Below, piece by piece: positions 7,935 to 16,708 of a stretch of DNA of 64,000 bases (position 1 is the first letter of the stretch; the number at the start of each line of letters is the position of its first letter). This DNA comes from Rebecca billardiae RCC1528. Lineage: Eukaryota; Haptophyta. The stretch lies in the NCBI GenBank assembly GCA_965240325.2, contig OZ251228.1:2790001-2854000 (forward strand), in the 5' to 3' direction. The translations under genes were made by a program, and so were the position numbers. The notes beneath the pieces are model-generated. The model searched no databases, was not told the origin of the DNA, and worked only from the letters and a program-made list of their open reading frames with translations.

Positions 7935-10634
7935 TTAATCATAGGCATCCGGAGCAGGAATATCCAGGAAATGGATACGCTCCTTGGGAAATTTGTTGGC
8001 TCCCTTGTTTTTGCCTTTGTTGTAATTGTTGGCCTTGGGGCGTAGCTCTGGGTGGAGCTTCCAACACTGCTGGGCAGTATGGTTCTTGAGACCACAGTGA
8101 GTGCACCGTTTGCCGGTGTCCGAGATATTCGGCCCGCTCTCGCCATTGGCTGGAGCCTTTTGGGCCTGAGCGGCGAAGACTTCGGCGCCCTCAAAGTCAC
8201 CGCGTCGCCGCGTGCCTTGCTGATAATCAGCATTTTGGCGTATCTTGGAATAATTTTCGGTCTCTCTCCCCTTGGTATTGTTCTGATGGAGTAGCTTCAT
8301 TGAGCCGTGCCGTTTGTAGGCATCTTCCATCTGGGCCATTATCTGGTCAGTGTTATCCACACATTGCTCGGGCGTGAGCGCACCGAAGTGCGAGATAACT
8401 GACTCGTAGACTTGGGGATGGTCGTGCATGCTGTTATACAGCTTGAAGACCAACATCGTAGCATCGTCCAGATTCCCATATCGAGATGAGCGGACTTGCT
8501 CGACGGATTTCTTGATAATGTCCGATGCGCCAATGGGCGACACCTTTGTCGGGTATAACTTCAGGAATTCATCCCTGAGTTCGGACATAGTTGTGATCTT
8601 GAGCTCGCGCTCAAATATCTGTAGCAGCAGCGCCAGATCCAAGTAGTTCTTGGTCGGATCGCTGATGTGCAGCTTCGATTCCAGATAGGCGAATAACTGA
8701 GGCTCAATAGAGTCCTTCAGCTGCTTGAATATCGCTGCCGCAGATCGATCGTAGACCGATCCGATCTTGTTGGCGTCAGCGTTGTCAGCCTTGTATGGAT
8801 CGATTTTGGCTGCGTCTTTCACCCATTTGTCTTTGGCAATGAGTTGAAAGCCGGATAGCTTGCTATCCTTGGGCTCCATTATGTCAGGTGTGACATCTGA
8901 GGATTTGCCCTTGTAGTAGGTGCTCACTTCTGCGAGTGCATCCCGTATCGCGCTGTGTACCGCGCGCTTGGATTTCAGAGCCGACTGTGTCAGCTTGTGT
9001 GTGGCGGGTGTATCCACTCCTGCCGAGGATTCGCGTGCCATGAACACACGTTCCTTCTTGGTTGGATTAGAGTCTGTGACTCCTCCTTCGATGACTATCC
9101 AGTCACGTTTCTTCGACTCAAGTGCATTGGTCGATGTGTCGCGCGCGCTCTGTGGCGATTCGCGCTCTACCTTCGAGCGAGGAGTGACCCTCGTCGAGGC
9201 TGTGGTGCCTTCTTTGGGCTTCTTCACGCTCGTTCTGTCCAGCGGTGATGCATGTGCATCCGCGGCAGCTTCGGCGGAATACTCTTCCTTGCAAGAGTGT
9301 GGCGTTGTGATGGCTGACGCAGCTGATGCATGCGCACGCGCGTCGCGCTCGCCAACTTGGTTTTGCTGCGGCTTTGCCGTCAAGCAGGTGTATGATGCCC
9401 CCCCTGCATCGCATGCGCTTCCTACGTTCGACGCGAGTCGATACGTGCCAGACGAGGACTCTGCCGTCTCTGCGGCGGTCATCTCGCGGCTGCTTGTGTC
9501 GCTCGTGGCGAGCAGCTCGGCTTCGGAAGCCATCGTGAGGCTGGTAATTTTGGGGTAAACGTATTTGTTTGGGTCAGGCGCATCAATAATAAATGCGGCC
9601 GCTGACTTGATGCTTGAGCTCGCTGTGACAGAGTCACGTGTCGTAGCATCTTGGAGCATAGTTTGCTCTGCCAGACCATACAGGTCGTTTGCGTCGCACT
9701 CATCGGTGCTAATGTCCTCGTTCGATCGGTCAGACTCAGACACAGTGTCATGCGCGCGAGGCTGCAGACTGACTGCGGCGGTGGCACGACCTGCGCTGTC
9801 ACAGGCGGCGGCCAGATGGCCAGCACGCGGAGCAGCGTCGGCAGGCTCGAGGGCCTCGACGGTCGGAGCGGCATCAGCGGCAGCAGCGTCGAGCGCTACA
9901 TCTGCCCCGGAACGCTCGGTGACCTCGTTCGATGACTCGGAGGCCGCAAGGCACTCCTTGAGCTGCGGGCTCTCAGCCGCGCGCTCTTGAACCGCGCTCG
10001 CGGGCGCAGAGTCCCGGGCGGTAGTTGTTGAGATCCCCTGCGCAACGACGTGCGTGCGGATGGAGTGGCGCGATGGCGGGGGATGCGAGCGGCAACGCTC
10101 CTCCTCACCGCGCTGTGCGCGAACCTCCTCCTCAAGGTGATCCTTGATGTCGGCTCGAGGCCTTGCGTGCGATGCAGCATTGCGCGCATACGACACGATG
10201 CTGCCTGAGTTCAGGTCAGCGATGTTGCCAGGCCCGGAGGCGCTGGAGATGGGCTTGCGGAGAAGCGTGAGCTTCTCGCCTTGCCGGTTCTTCTCAGCCT
10301 GCATGCCCCTCAGGGCAGCCGCGAGGTAGTCTGGCGTGCGCTTGCGCGCAACCGCCGATGAGCCGCGCGGCATTGCCGCGCGCTCGGCCACGCCTGGCTT
10401 CAACCCAATGAGGGGAGCAACTGGGGCGGGCTGATGGCCGTTCACGTCCTTGCCGCTGTTCTCGTCGTCTCCATCCTTGCCCAAGTTCTCCCAGCACCGT
10501 GCTAGCATGTCAGGGAACGCGTCTCGAGGCTTGACGGTCGCGAGGTCGGTCGACGGCTTCGGCTCTTGTTTGCGGTGCGGAGCACAACGTGTTCGTGGTG
10601 CTCGGCTCATGTTTCCGCGTTCATTCAGAATCAT
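7935..10634 (-). CDS. gag: Gag-like polyprotein with CCHC zinc knuckle
   Basis: 899 residues if it starts at 10634 inside the 5' LTR, or about 857 from the in-frame ATG at 10508-10506, whose A is the last LTR base. The long N-terminal part is Ser/Ala/Glu/Thr-rich and looks disordered. A helical capsid-like region lies at roughly residues 600-790, with segments such as DLALLLQIFERELK. Near the C-terminus is CTHCGLKNHTAQQC, an exact CX2CX4HX4C nucleic-acid-binding knuckle, followed by a Lys/Asn-rich tail. No Asp-Ser/Thr-Gly protease motif and no polymerase domains follow. Its role would be to package the element RNA into virus-like particles with a helper's enzymes. Still fully open, so it may be functional. 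Confidence 0.85.
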   Translation of the reverse strand: MILNERGNMSRAPRTRCAPHRKQEPKPSTDLATVKPRDAFPDMLARCWENLGKDGDDENSGKDVNGHQPAPVAPLIGLKPGVAERAAMPRGSSAVARKRTPDYLAAALRGMQAEKNRQGEKLTLLRKPISSASGPGNIADLNSGSIVSYARNAASHARPRADIKDHLEEEVRAQRGEEERCRSHPPPSRHSIRTHVVAQGISTTTARDSAPASAVQERAAESPQLKECLAASESSNEVTERSGADVALDAAAADAAPTVEALEPADAAPRAGHLAAACDSAGRATAAVSLQPRAHDTVSESDRSNEDISTDECDANDLYGLAEQTMLQDATTRDSVTASSSIKSAAAFIIDAPDPNKYVYPKITSLTMASEAELLATSDTSSREMTAAETAESSSGTYRLASNVGSACDAGGASYTCLTAKPQQNQVGERDARAHASAASAITTPHSCKEEYSAEAAADAHASPLDRTSVKKPKEGTTASTRVTPRSKVERESPQSARDTSTNALESKKRDWIVIEGGVTDSNPTKKERVFMARESSAGVDTPATHKLTQSALKSKRAVHSAIRDALAEVSTYYKGKSSDVTPDIMEPKDSKLSGFQLIAKDKWVKDAAKIDPYKADNADANKIGSVYDRSAAAIFKQLKDSIEPQLFAYLESKLHISDPTKNYLDLALLLQIFERELKITTMSELRDEFLKLYPTKVSPIGASDIIKKSVEQVRSSRYGNLDDATMLVFKLYNSMHDHPQVYESVISHFGALTPEQCVDNTDQIMAQMEDAYKRHGSMKLLHQNNTKGRETENYSKIRQNADYQQGTRRRGDFEGAEVFAAQAQKAPANGESGPNISDTGKRCTHCGLKNHTAQQCWKLHPELRPKANNYNKGKNKGANKFPKERIHFLDIPAPDAYD

Positions 10635-10818
10635 CTGGAATACTTCGAGATGCCGCCGCCAGCCATGCTGTCCTGCTGTATTTTAGGATGAGGTTCAGGT
10701 AGATTTTGGAGGATTTTGTGCGAGCGCCGCCGCAGCGGTCGCGCCGCCACTGTGTGACTGCGAGTAAAATGTTGGATTGGAAATTGGAAATCACTGTAGA
10801 TTGGCGATTCCTTTGACA
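10508..10818 (-). repeat. 5' LTR of the gag-only retrotransposon
   Basis: 311-bp partner of 7359-7669. On the minus strand it begins TGTCAAAGG and ends CCCTGACA. The sequence right after it (TGCTAGCACGGTGCTGGG) is not an obvious match to a tRNA 3' end, so the primer-binding site is unidentified. The gag frame starts inside this LTR. Confidence 0.92.
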
Positions 10819-10987
10819 CCAGCCTCTCATCCCCAGTGGCCGTGGCGGGTGGAGGCTGTCAGACTGGCTCGGCCTTCATTCGCCGTTCATGCTGCGAGCT
10901 TGGCCACACACGCCGCCTGCCGGCCCAACAGCCAACCCCACGGCACGGCCAACCCCACGGCGCGGTCGCCGGCGCGGGCCTCTCTCC

Positions 10988-12931
10988 TCAGGCATCGTAG
11001 ACATCGAGGACTTGTGCTGCAGTCGGTGGCGGCTCTTGCGGGTCCGGGTCCGCGACCTTGCTGAAGCGCCGTGAGCCGTGCGGATGTGCCCTGGGCGAGG
11101 CCGTCGCACTCGACGAGAGGCGGGAAGACAAGCGCCCAAGCGCAGACGCCACCGCGTGCCGCCGCAGCGGCCACGGTCGCACGCTCAAGCGCAAACGCCG
11201 CGGCAGAGAGCCCGCGTGCTCGTCGCGCGCTGCAGGCCCGTTGGCGTCTGCGGAGGCCGATGCGCGAATGACGGGCTCTGCCGCCATGCTGTGCTGCCGC
11301 CTGAGGCGCCGCAGCGCGCACACGGCGCCCAGCCCGCACACGAGCAGCGCGGCCGCGGAGGCCATCGCGGCGACCAGCCACTCCTCCGTGAGCGGCGCCC
11401 ACCAGACCGGCGAGCAGCAGTCAGGGTCAGGCAGGGGCGGCGTCGAGCGGCCGGAGCCCGAGTCGTCACCCGACGCGCCGGACGAGCCGGAGGACGAGGA
11501 CTGCTCCAGCGGCGGGGGCGGCGGCGGCGGCGGCGAGAAGTCGCGCAGCGCATGCACGCGCACGTAGTCAACGTCCATGCGCGCGAAGACGCCGTCGTCC
11601 GGGCAGGGCAGCTGCTCGCCCTCCTCGAGGCAGTACGCCCCGAACTCGCCGCCCACCGCCAGGTTGAGCAGCAGGTGGAACTCCTGGTCGAACGGCCACA
11701 CGCGCCAGCCCTGCTCGGCCGGCCGCTGCCTCTCAAAGGAGAAGAAGGGCGCGTCGTCCACGAGGAAGCGCAGGCCGCCCTCGCGCCACTCGAGGGAGTA
11801 TGTGTGCCACGCGTCGACGGGGCGGGGGTACGCGGCGCCCGACACCTGCGTGTTCGCGCTCGAGTTGTACGCCGCCGTGTGCACCGTGCTCAGCACCTCG
11901 CCCTCGTTGCAGCCCACGTGCTCCAAGATATCGATCTCGCCGCTGCCCGGCCACGCGCCGTACGTGTAGTTCTCGGGCAGCAGCCAGATGGCGGGCCAGC
12001 TGCCCAGCGCGGTGGGTATGCGCGCGCGCACGTCAACGCGGTGGCCCGGCCCCCACGCCGCGACGCCTCTCGTCGTGATCCGCGCGGAGGAGATGTTCAC
12101 CGCCGCGCCGCCGTGCGCGGCCGCGCACGTCGCGAGGATCGACAGCGCGCCGTCTTGCACAAACGAGTTGGCGGGCTCGGCGCCGTACGCCTGCAGCTCG
12201 TCGTTGAACGCGCCCGGCGGGAGGATGTCGTAGACCCAGCTGGACGTGTTCACGCCGCCGGCCTCGTCGAACTCGTCCGACCAGACGAGCGCGCTCGTCG
12301 GCAGCGACGGCAGCGGCGGGGGCGGCGCCTCCTCCGTCGCGTCCAGCTCGGACGGGCAGCGCCGCAGCGCGAGCGAGCGCACGTGCACGACGCCCGTCGC
12401 CCCGCCCGCGTTCAGCACGACGCGCGCGTCGACAACTCCTGCCTCCTCCGCCTCGGGCGCGCTGAACGTCGCGCACGTGCTCGTCTGCTCGAGCAGCGGG
12501 AAGGGCAGGTACGCGTACCCGAGCATCTCGTACGTGGGCCAGCCGAGGTCGACGGCCATCTCGAGGAAGTCGCCGGCCGAGGCGGGCGCGTCGAGCTGGA
12601 TGCAGAGTCTGTACTCGCGAGCGCGCCTCAGCTCCACGGGGCGCAGCACCTGCGTGAACCACGGCGGCGAGATCTCGAGCAGCGCGCGCGCGATCCTGAT
12701 GCTGCCGTCCGACTCATTGTAGCTCGCGCTGATGTCGTCCGCCGACGTGGCCGAGGTGTTGCGCCAGATCGTCCACGGCTGGGTGAATTGCGAGATGGGG
12801 TAGCCGCCCATCACCGGCTCGCGCGCGAGCTCTACCTCGTCATAGAACGGGGAGCACGCGAGCGCGACTAGGGCGGTGACGAGCATCGCGCCCTTCGCCC
12901 CCGCGCCCCTCGCCCGTTGGGTGAGCCACAC
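10988..12931 (-). CDS. GH16 beta-glucanase (laminarinase-like) with C-terminal membrane anchor
   Basis: 647 residues. An N-terminal signal lies near residues 15-27 (MLVTALVALAC; Met16 is an alternative start). Residues 35-195 form a beta-rich module resembling carbohydrate-binding domains, then a Pro-rich linker. The GH16 domain spans about 213-462 and has the catalytic signature GEIDILEHVG at 331-340 (nucleophile E332, D334, acid/base E337), with supporting GSWPAIWLLP and WPFDQEFHLLLNLAVGG motifs. A Pro/Ser stretch leads to one hydrophobic span (about 518-540) followed by RRLRRQ, giving type I topology with a ~105-residue basic cytosolic tail. Likely substrate is beta-1,3(-1,6)-glucan of the chrysolaminarin/cell-surface type, by family inference. 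The cytosolic tail is unusual. Intronless. Confidence 0.85.
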   Translation of the reverse strand: MWLTQRARGAGAKGAMLVTALVALACSPFYDEVELAREPVMGGYPISQFTQPWTIWRNTSATSADDISASYNESDGSIRIARALLEISPPWFTQVLRPVELRRAREYRLCIQLDAPASAGDFLEMAVDLGWPTYEMLGYAYLPFPLLEQTSTCATFSAPEAEEAGVVDARVVLNAGGATGVVHVRSLALRRCPSELDATEEAPPPPLPSLPTSALVWSDEFDEAGGVNTSSWVYDILPPGAFNDELQAYGAEPANSFVQDGALSILATCAAAHGGAAVNISSARITTRGVAAWGPGHRVDVRARIPTALGSWPAIWLLPENYTYGAWPGSGEIDILEHVGCNEGEVLSTVHTAAYNSSANTQVSGAAYPRPVDAWHTYSLEWREGGLRFLVDDAPFFSFERQRPAEQGWRVWPFDQEFHLLLNLAVGGEFGAYCLEEGEQLPCPDDGVFARMDVDYVRVHALRDFSPPPPPPPPLEQSSSSGSSGASGDDSGSGRSTPPLPDPDCCSPVWWAPLTEEWLVAAMASAAALLVCGLGAVCALRRLRRQHSMAAEPVIRASASADANGPAARDEHAGSLPRRLRLSVRPWPLRRHAVASALGRLSSRLSSSATASPRAHPHGSRRFSKVADPDPQEPPPTAAQVLDVYDA

Positions 12932-13114
12932 GATGGAACGCCGCCGAGTGAACCGTCAGGTTTTTTGAGATGAGCGGGCGGAGATACATCGCAGTGCTAC
13001 GTACAGTATGGAGATACCATTCTGTAACAGTCAGAAACGTTCACCCGGCCCTTGACCCCGGGCGGCGGCGGCGGCAGGGTCCAGTGATCGAGCGTGCTCG
13101 CACCATACTTCACA

Positions 13115-13366
13115 GCGGCACCCATTCGGATGCACACTCTCGTAGCTCTGCGACAGGCCGTATCGATCAATCAGTCCGTCATGAAGATGTTTTGTAATTT
13201 GTGTCGCCGGGCGCCTGACCTCGTGGCGGCCGCGCGGTCAACCGCGCGGCACCCGTTCGGATGCACACTCTCGTAGCTGTGCGACAGGCCGTATCGATCA
13301 ATCAGTCCGTCATGAAGATGTTTTGTGTCGCCGGGCGCCTGACCTTGGCGGCCGCGCGGTTGAGCT
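13115..13366 (-). repeat. Tandem duplication of the AKR gene 3' end
   Basis: Two ~125-131-bp copies, 13115-13245 and 13246-13366. The second contains the real last codons and stop of the aldo-keto reductase; the first is the same end plus 3' sequence with a ~7-bp insertion and a few substitutions. Both begin GCGGCACCC and share CGTATCGATCAATCAGTCC. The remaining flank 12932-13114 shows no gene. Confidence 0.85.
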
Positions 13367-14351
13367 CGTCCATCTCCGCTTCCGAGAGGCGGAACTTGGT
13401 CGCGCCCAGGTTGTCGGCGACCTGCGCCGCGGAGCGCACGCCGACGATCGGCAGCGCGCCCAGCCGCATCGTCCAGTTCAGCGCGATCTGCGCCACCGTC
13501 TTGCGCCGCGCACGCGCGATCTCGTCGAGCACGCCCAGCAGCTCGGGCGCGCCGCGCAGCACGAGCCCGACGACCGCGCCGCGCGGGCCGGGCGGCAGCC
13601 GGTCGACCGAGTACTTGCCCGAGAGAGCGCCGAGCGCGAGCGGCGAGTACGCGACCGGGCGGATGCCGAGCTCCGCGCACAGCTCGAGCAGCCCGCTCTC
13701 CACCGGCGCGGTCGAGAGCAGCGAGAGCTGCACCTGGTTGAGCACGAGCGGCGTGCCGCGCGAGCGGAAGTACTCGGCCGCCTTGGCGAGCTGCTTCGGG
13801 CCGTAGTTGGAGAGGCCGACGGCGCGGCAGAGGTTGAGGTCGTAGCAGTCGGCCAGGCCCTCCCAGAGCGGCGCCTCCTGCCACGGCTGGAACTTTTGCG
13901 CGCTCCAGTGCGCCTGCGCCACCTCGAGCTGCTCGAGGCCCATGCGCTCGAGGCTCGCGCGGCACGCGCCCACGAACGACGCGCTCGTCAGGCGCCACGG
14001 GTAGATGGCGAGCTTCGTGGCGAAGACGCACGGGCGCGGGGGCTTGAGCTCGCGTCTGAACTGGCCGAGGAGCACCTCCGCGCGCCCCTCGAGCGCGCCG
14101 GTGCCGTAGCTGTCGCCGGTGTCGAAGAAGCGCACGCCGCCGCGCGTGGCCGCCTCAAACGCCGCGCGCAGCTCCTCGTCCTGCTCCGTGTCGTAACCCC
14201 ACAGCAGCTTGTTGCCCCAAGCCCAGGTGCCCACGCCGAGCTGCCCGAGCTCGAGTCCTGCGCCCGCGCCGCGGGCGGGGCTCGCGCCACGGAGAGCAGG
14301 TGGCGAGAATAGGCCTAAAGCGAAGGACGTGACGAGCGCGGTCGCCGCCAT
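13302..14351 (-). CDS. Aldo-keto reductase, plastid type
   Basis: 349 residues from the ATG at 14351. The N-terminus MAATALVTSFALGLFSPP looks like a secretory/plastid leader. The catalytic tetrad is visible: D77 and Y82 (FFDTGDSYG), K113 (FATKLAIYPW) and H148 (AQAHWS). AVGLSNYGPKQL, LNQVQLSLL, GALSGKYS and ALNWTM are AKR signatures for the NADPH pocket and barrel, and the order resembles the chloroplast AKRs of plants (the At1g06690-like group). The true substrate is unknown. The frame is open to 14519, but that would overlap the divergent gene at 14485 and hide the leader, so 14351 is preferred. It leaves a 133-bp shared promoter region. The C-terminus lies in a local tandem duplication. Confidence 0.82.
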   Translation of the reverse strand: MAATALVTSFALGLFSPPALRGASPARGAGAGLELGQLGVGTWAWGNKLLWGYDTEQDEELRAAFEAATRGGVRFFDTGDSYGTGALEGRAEVLLGQFRRELKPPRPCVFATKLAIYPWRLTSASFVGACRASLERMGLEQLEVAQAHWSAQKFQPWQEAPLWEGLADCYDLNLCRAVGLSNYGPKQLAKAAEYFRSRGTPLVLNQVQLSLLSTAPVESGLLELCAELGIRPVAYSPLALGALSGKYSVDRLPPGPRGAVVGLVLRGAPELLGVLDEIARARRKTVAQIALNWTMRLGALPIVGVRSAAQVADNLGATKFRLSEAEMDELNRAAAKVRRPATQNIFMTD

Positions 14352-14484
14352 CGCCGCACGGGCTGCCGCGCGCGCGCCCCGGCTGGCTAGCTGCTGGAAA
14401 ACTGTTACTGTCCTACGACTCCATCGACGAAGCCGGCATCGTTCGCGCCCGGAGAGCCCCCACGGCCAGGAGCAGCCAGCAGCG

Positions 14485-15145
14485 ATGGACCAGCGACGCG
14501 GCGTCGTCGACGACCTCATGTACGGGCGGGATCTGGATCACCGCGACGCAGAGGTGCCAGTGTGGGAGCGCCCCGAGTACAAGGGCGCAGCGGGCATGGC
14601 ATACCGGCCAGATTCGATGCAAGAGGCTTGGACCACGTCCAACAGCTTAACCGCGCCAGAGGAGGTGATGGCCACGGTGCCGGACAATCCGGCCTCGCGG
14701 CCGTACGCGGGTCTCCGCGCCTCGCTCATCCGTGCGCACGCCGTCGAGATGCCGGCCCACATGGTCGCCTTTGCCGCGCGCGACTTCTCTGAACTGCGCG
14801 ACTGCGAGGCCATGCGCAAAAAGGCGGTTTCGCTGAACCAAAAGGATGCGGCCAAGGAGGCGGCGGAGGTCGCAGCGTTCGAGGCGTCGATCAAAAAGCA
14901 GTCCTTGAACCCAAAGGCCGCCCTTGACTTCCTCAACGCAGGAGAGGACGGCCTGGTGAACGTGAGTCTTTGCGCACGCCCTGCGCCCGACACTGCGCCC
15001 TGCCTGCGGTGAGTGAGGGGTGCCTTGCTTACCGATGTGCACTGACCCGCCCTCCCCGCGCTGCCCCCGGACCTCGTAGGACTCTGGCGAGTTCAACGAC
15101 TTCACGCATGCGGGCAAGGACACGTACAGCACTATCCGCATATGA
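14485..15145 (+). CDS. Conserved-looking hypothetical protein, two exons
   Basis: Join 14485-14961 and 15080-15145, 180 residues. The intron (14962-15079, 118 bp) starts GTGAGT and ends CGTAG in phase 0; reading through it hits a stop. The protein is acidic/charged, with an Ala/Lys-rich helix around residues 110-145 (EAMRKKAVSLNQKDAAKEAA) and a C-terminus ending DTYSTIRI. No signal peptide, membrane span or domain that I recognise. It shares a ~133-bp divergent promoter with the AKR gene. The clean splice signals and in-frame second exon are the main evidence that it is real. Confidence 0.65.
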
Positions 15146-15762
15146 TGATGTCGTCTGGCCGCACGGGATTCGGGAACTTAGACTACTAGTACTACTACTC
15201 TTGATGAGTACGTTCAGGGCAGAGATCAGGCCCTGATTTCAGGCTACAACTGCTGCTGACTGAATTCGGGCGCATATCAGATTGCTGACCACTGACGATG
15301 CAGAAGTATGACGCCGCGCACGGCGCGGCCTCTCGGGTCTGAGTCAGTGACACTACTCATGCGGCCGTGCGACGCCGCGGTACTCGGTAGTAGTCACTAC
15401 AGTACATACACTAGACCGTCACTAGTCAGGCCAATACTCATAACGTCGTAGTAGAACGAATAAGCCAGCCAGCAAGCCGGAACTCGTAATTCAGCGTCTA
15501 CTCACTACTGACCCGCACTCCCCACTGGCTCCGGCTTCGGTCCACCCCCCCTCCAGCTCCGTTACGTCTTGGCCCCGAGCCGAAGTCAACTGCCAAAGGC
15601 AAAGCGGACCATGCAGCAGAGTCCCTTCCGAGTGTTCCGACCCCCGATTGAGACCCGTTGCACGGGTGAGTGACCGTAGGGCGGTGAAAATGCGACGTAC
15701 CGGTGAAAATACGGTTTTGCAACTAGCGCTGGGCGATGGCGGCCGGGCGCGACGAACCGAGC

Positions 15763-15803
15763 GGATTGGTGCACGGGGAATCCAATTCCCCGTGCACCAA
15801 TCC
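15763..15803. repeat. Perfect inverted repeat (18-bp stem, 5-nt loop)
   Basis: Left arm 15763-15780 and right arm 15786-15803 are exact reverse complements (arm GGATTGGTGCACGGGGAA), loop TCCAA. It is not adjacent to a T-run and lies in non-coding sequence. Function unknown. Confidence 0.85.
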
Positions 15804-16540
15804 AATCCGTTCGTCGCCAGGTGGTGCCGTTGCCGAGATCGAGCTGCAAAACCCTCAGCAGGTGGTCAAGAGAAGCCAAACGGGGGGGGCTGTCACAACG
15901 CGCGCGCCGCGGTGGGAAGAGAGAAGGACTTGCCTCCCAACTGCAGCTTTGGCAGCGTTCCCTCTTGCGGCAGTGGAAGCCGACGACGAGGAGGATGACG
16001 ACGCAACTGCTGACGACTGCTGCGAAGCAGCAGCGGTGACACTCTGCGGTGCACAGCTGCCACCGCGCGCGCCGCGCGACCGCGGACTCGGGTCGGATGG
16101 CGACAGCAGCACCGAGCAGTCCTCATGAAGACGATGAAGCTGCGTGCACGGGTGCGCGAGGTGACAGGCGAAGCGCGCCGACGACACAGCACTTGACACG
16201 CCTGAGCGCACGCCCATGCTCGCTGAGCGCGAGCGCTGCAAGTGCAACTACAGTGCGCGCCGCGCTGCAAGTGGATGCAGGCTGTACTGCGGCGCTGCGT
16301 CCGCGGTCATCGTCTCTTCACTACTTGTCGACTGCTGCTGCGGCGGGCCGGGGGCACTACCCGGCACGCGCGGCGTAGCGCGCTAAACGGAATGTGATGG
16401 TAGACGCACTGTCACGCTCCCGCCGCCGCCGCCGCCGCCGGCAAGACTATCGTCACTCTAGGCCGCAGAAGTGTCGTTTTTTCGGCGCTCACGCTTGCAA
16501 CGGGTCTTGATGACTTCCGAACGAGAAATGTCGCATCCGA

Positions 16541-16708
16541 CCACCTCCCAATAGGTTCAGACTCTATTTTACTATGTAATTACCCGTCCCGTACTCAGAT
16601 TTCGGCACAGTCCGGGAGCGTTCCGGACACCTGTGTACATATGCGAAAATGATACTCGGACTGGGTATTTAGTTATAGAAAATAGAGTCTGAACCTATTG
16701 GAGGTGTG
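16541..16708. mobile_element. Small foldback/MITE-like element
   Basis: The ends CCACCTCCCAATAGGTTCAG and its near-perfect reverse complement (one indel) are about 30 bp long and flank roughly 105 bp that is itself an imperfect inverted repeat (CTATGTAATTACCC versus GGGTATTTAGTTATAG). The unit would fold into one long hairpin. It is AT-richer than its surroundings. No clear target-site duplication, no coding capacity. Confidence 0.6.

Larger units (their letters stand above)
7359..10818 (-). mobile_element. Complete non-autonomous LTR retrotransposon carrying only gag (TR-GAG type)
   Basis: 3460 bp, transcribed on the minus strand. Two direct LTRs of 311 bp each (7359-7669 and 10508-10818) begin TGTCA and end TGACA. 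The flanking 5-bp direct repeat CCAGC occurs at 7354-7358 and 10819-10823, a textbook target-site duplication. A polypurine tract (GAGGGGGGG on the minus strand, 7670-7678) abuts the 3' LTR. The interior encodes one Gag-like protein with a CCHC knuckle; protease, integrase, reverse transcriptase and RNase H are absent. There is no room for them, since only about 265 bp lie between the gag stop and the 3' LTR. It must be mobilised in trans by an autonomous relative. Near-identical LTRs imply recent insertion. Confidence 0.92.

Noticed and set aside
7935-10634. Protease or reverse transcriptase hidden in the gag polyprotein
   Set aside because: No D[ST]G protease, YxDD or integrase HHCC/DDE pattern seen; after the CCHC knuckle there are only ~50 residues.
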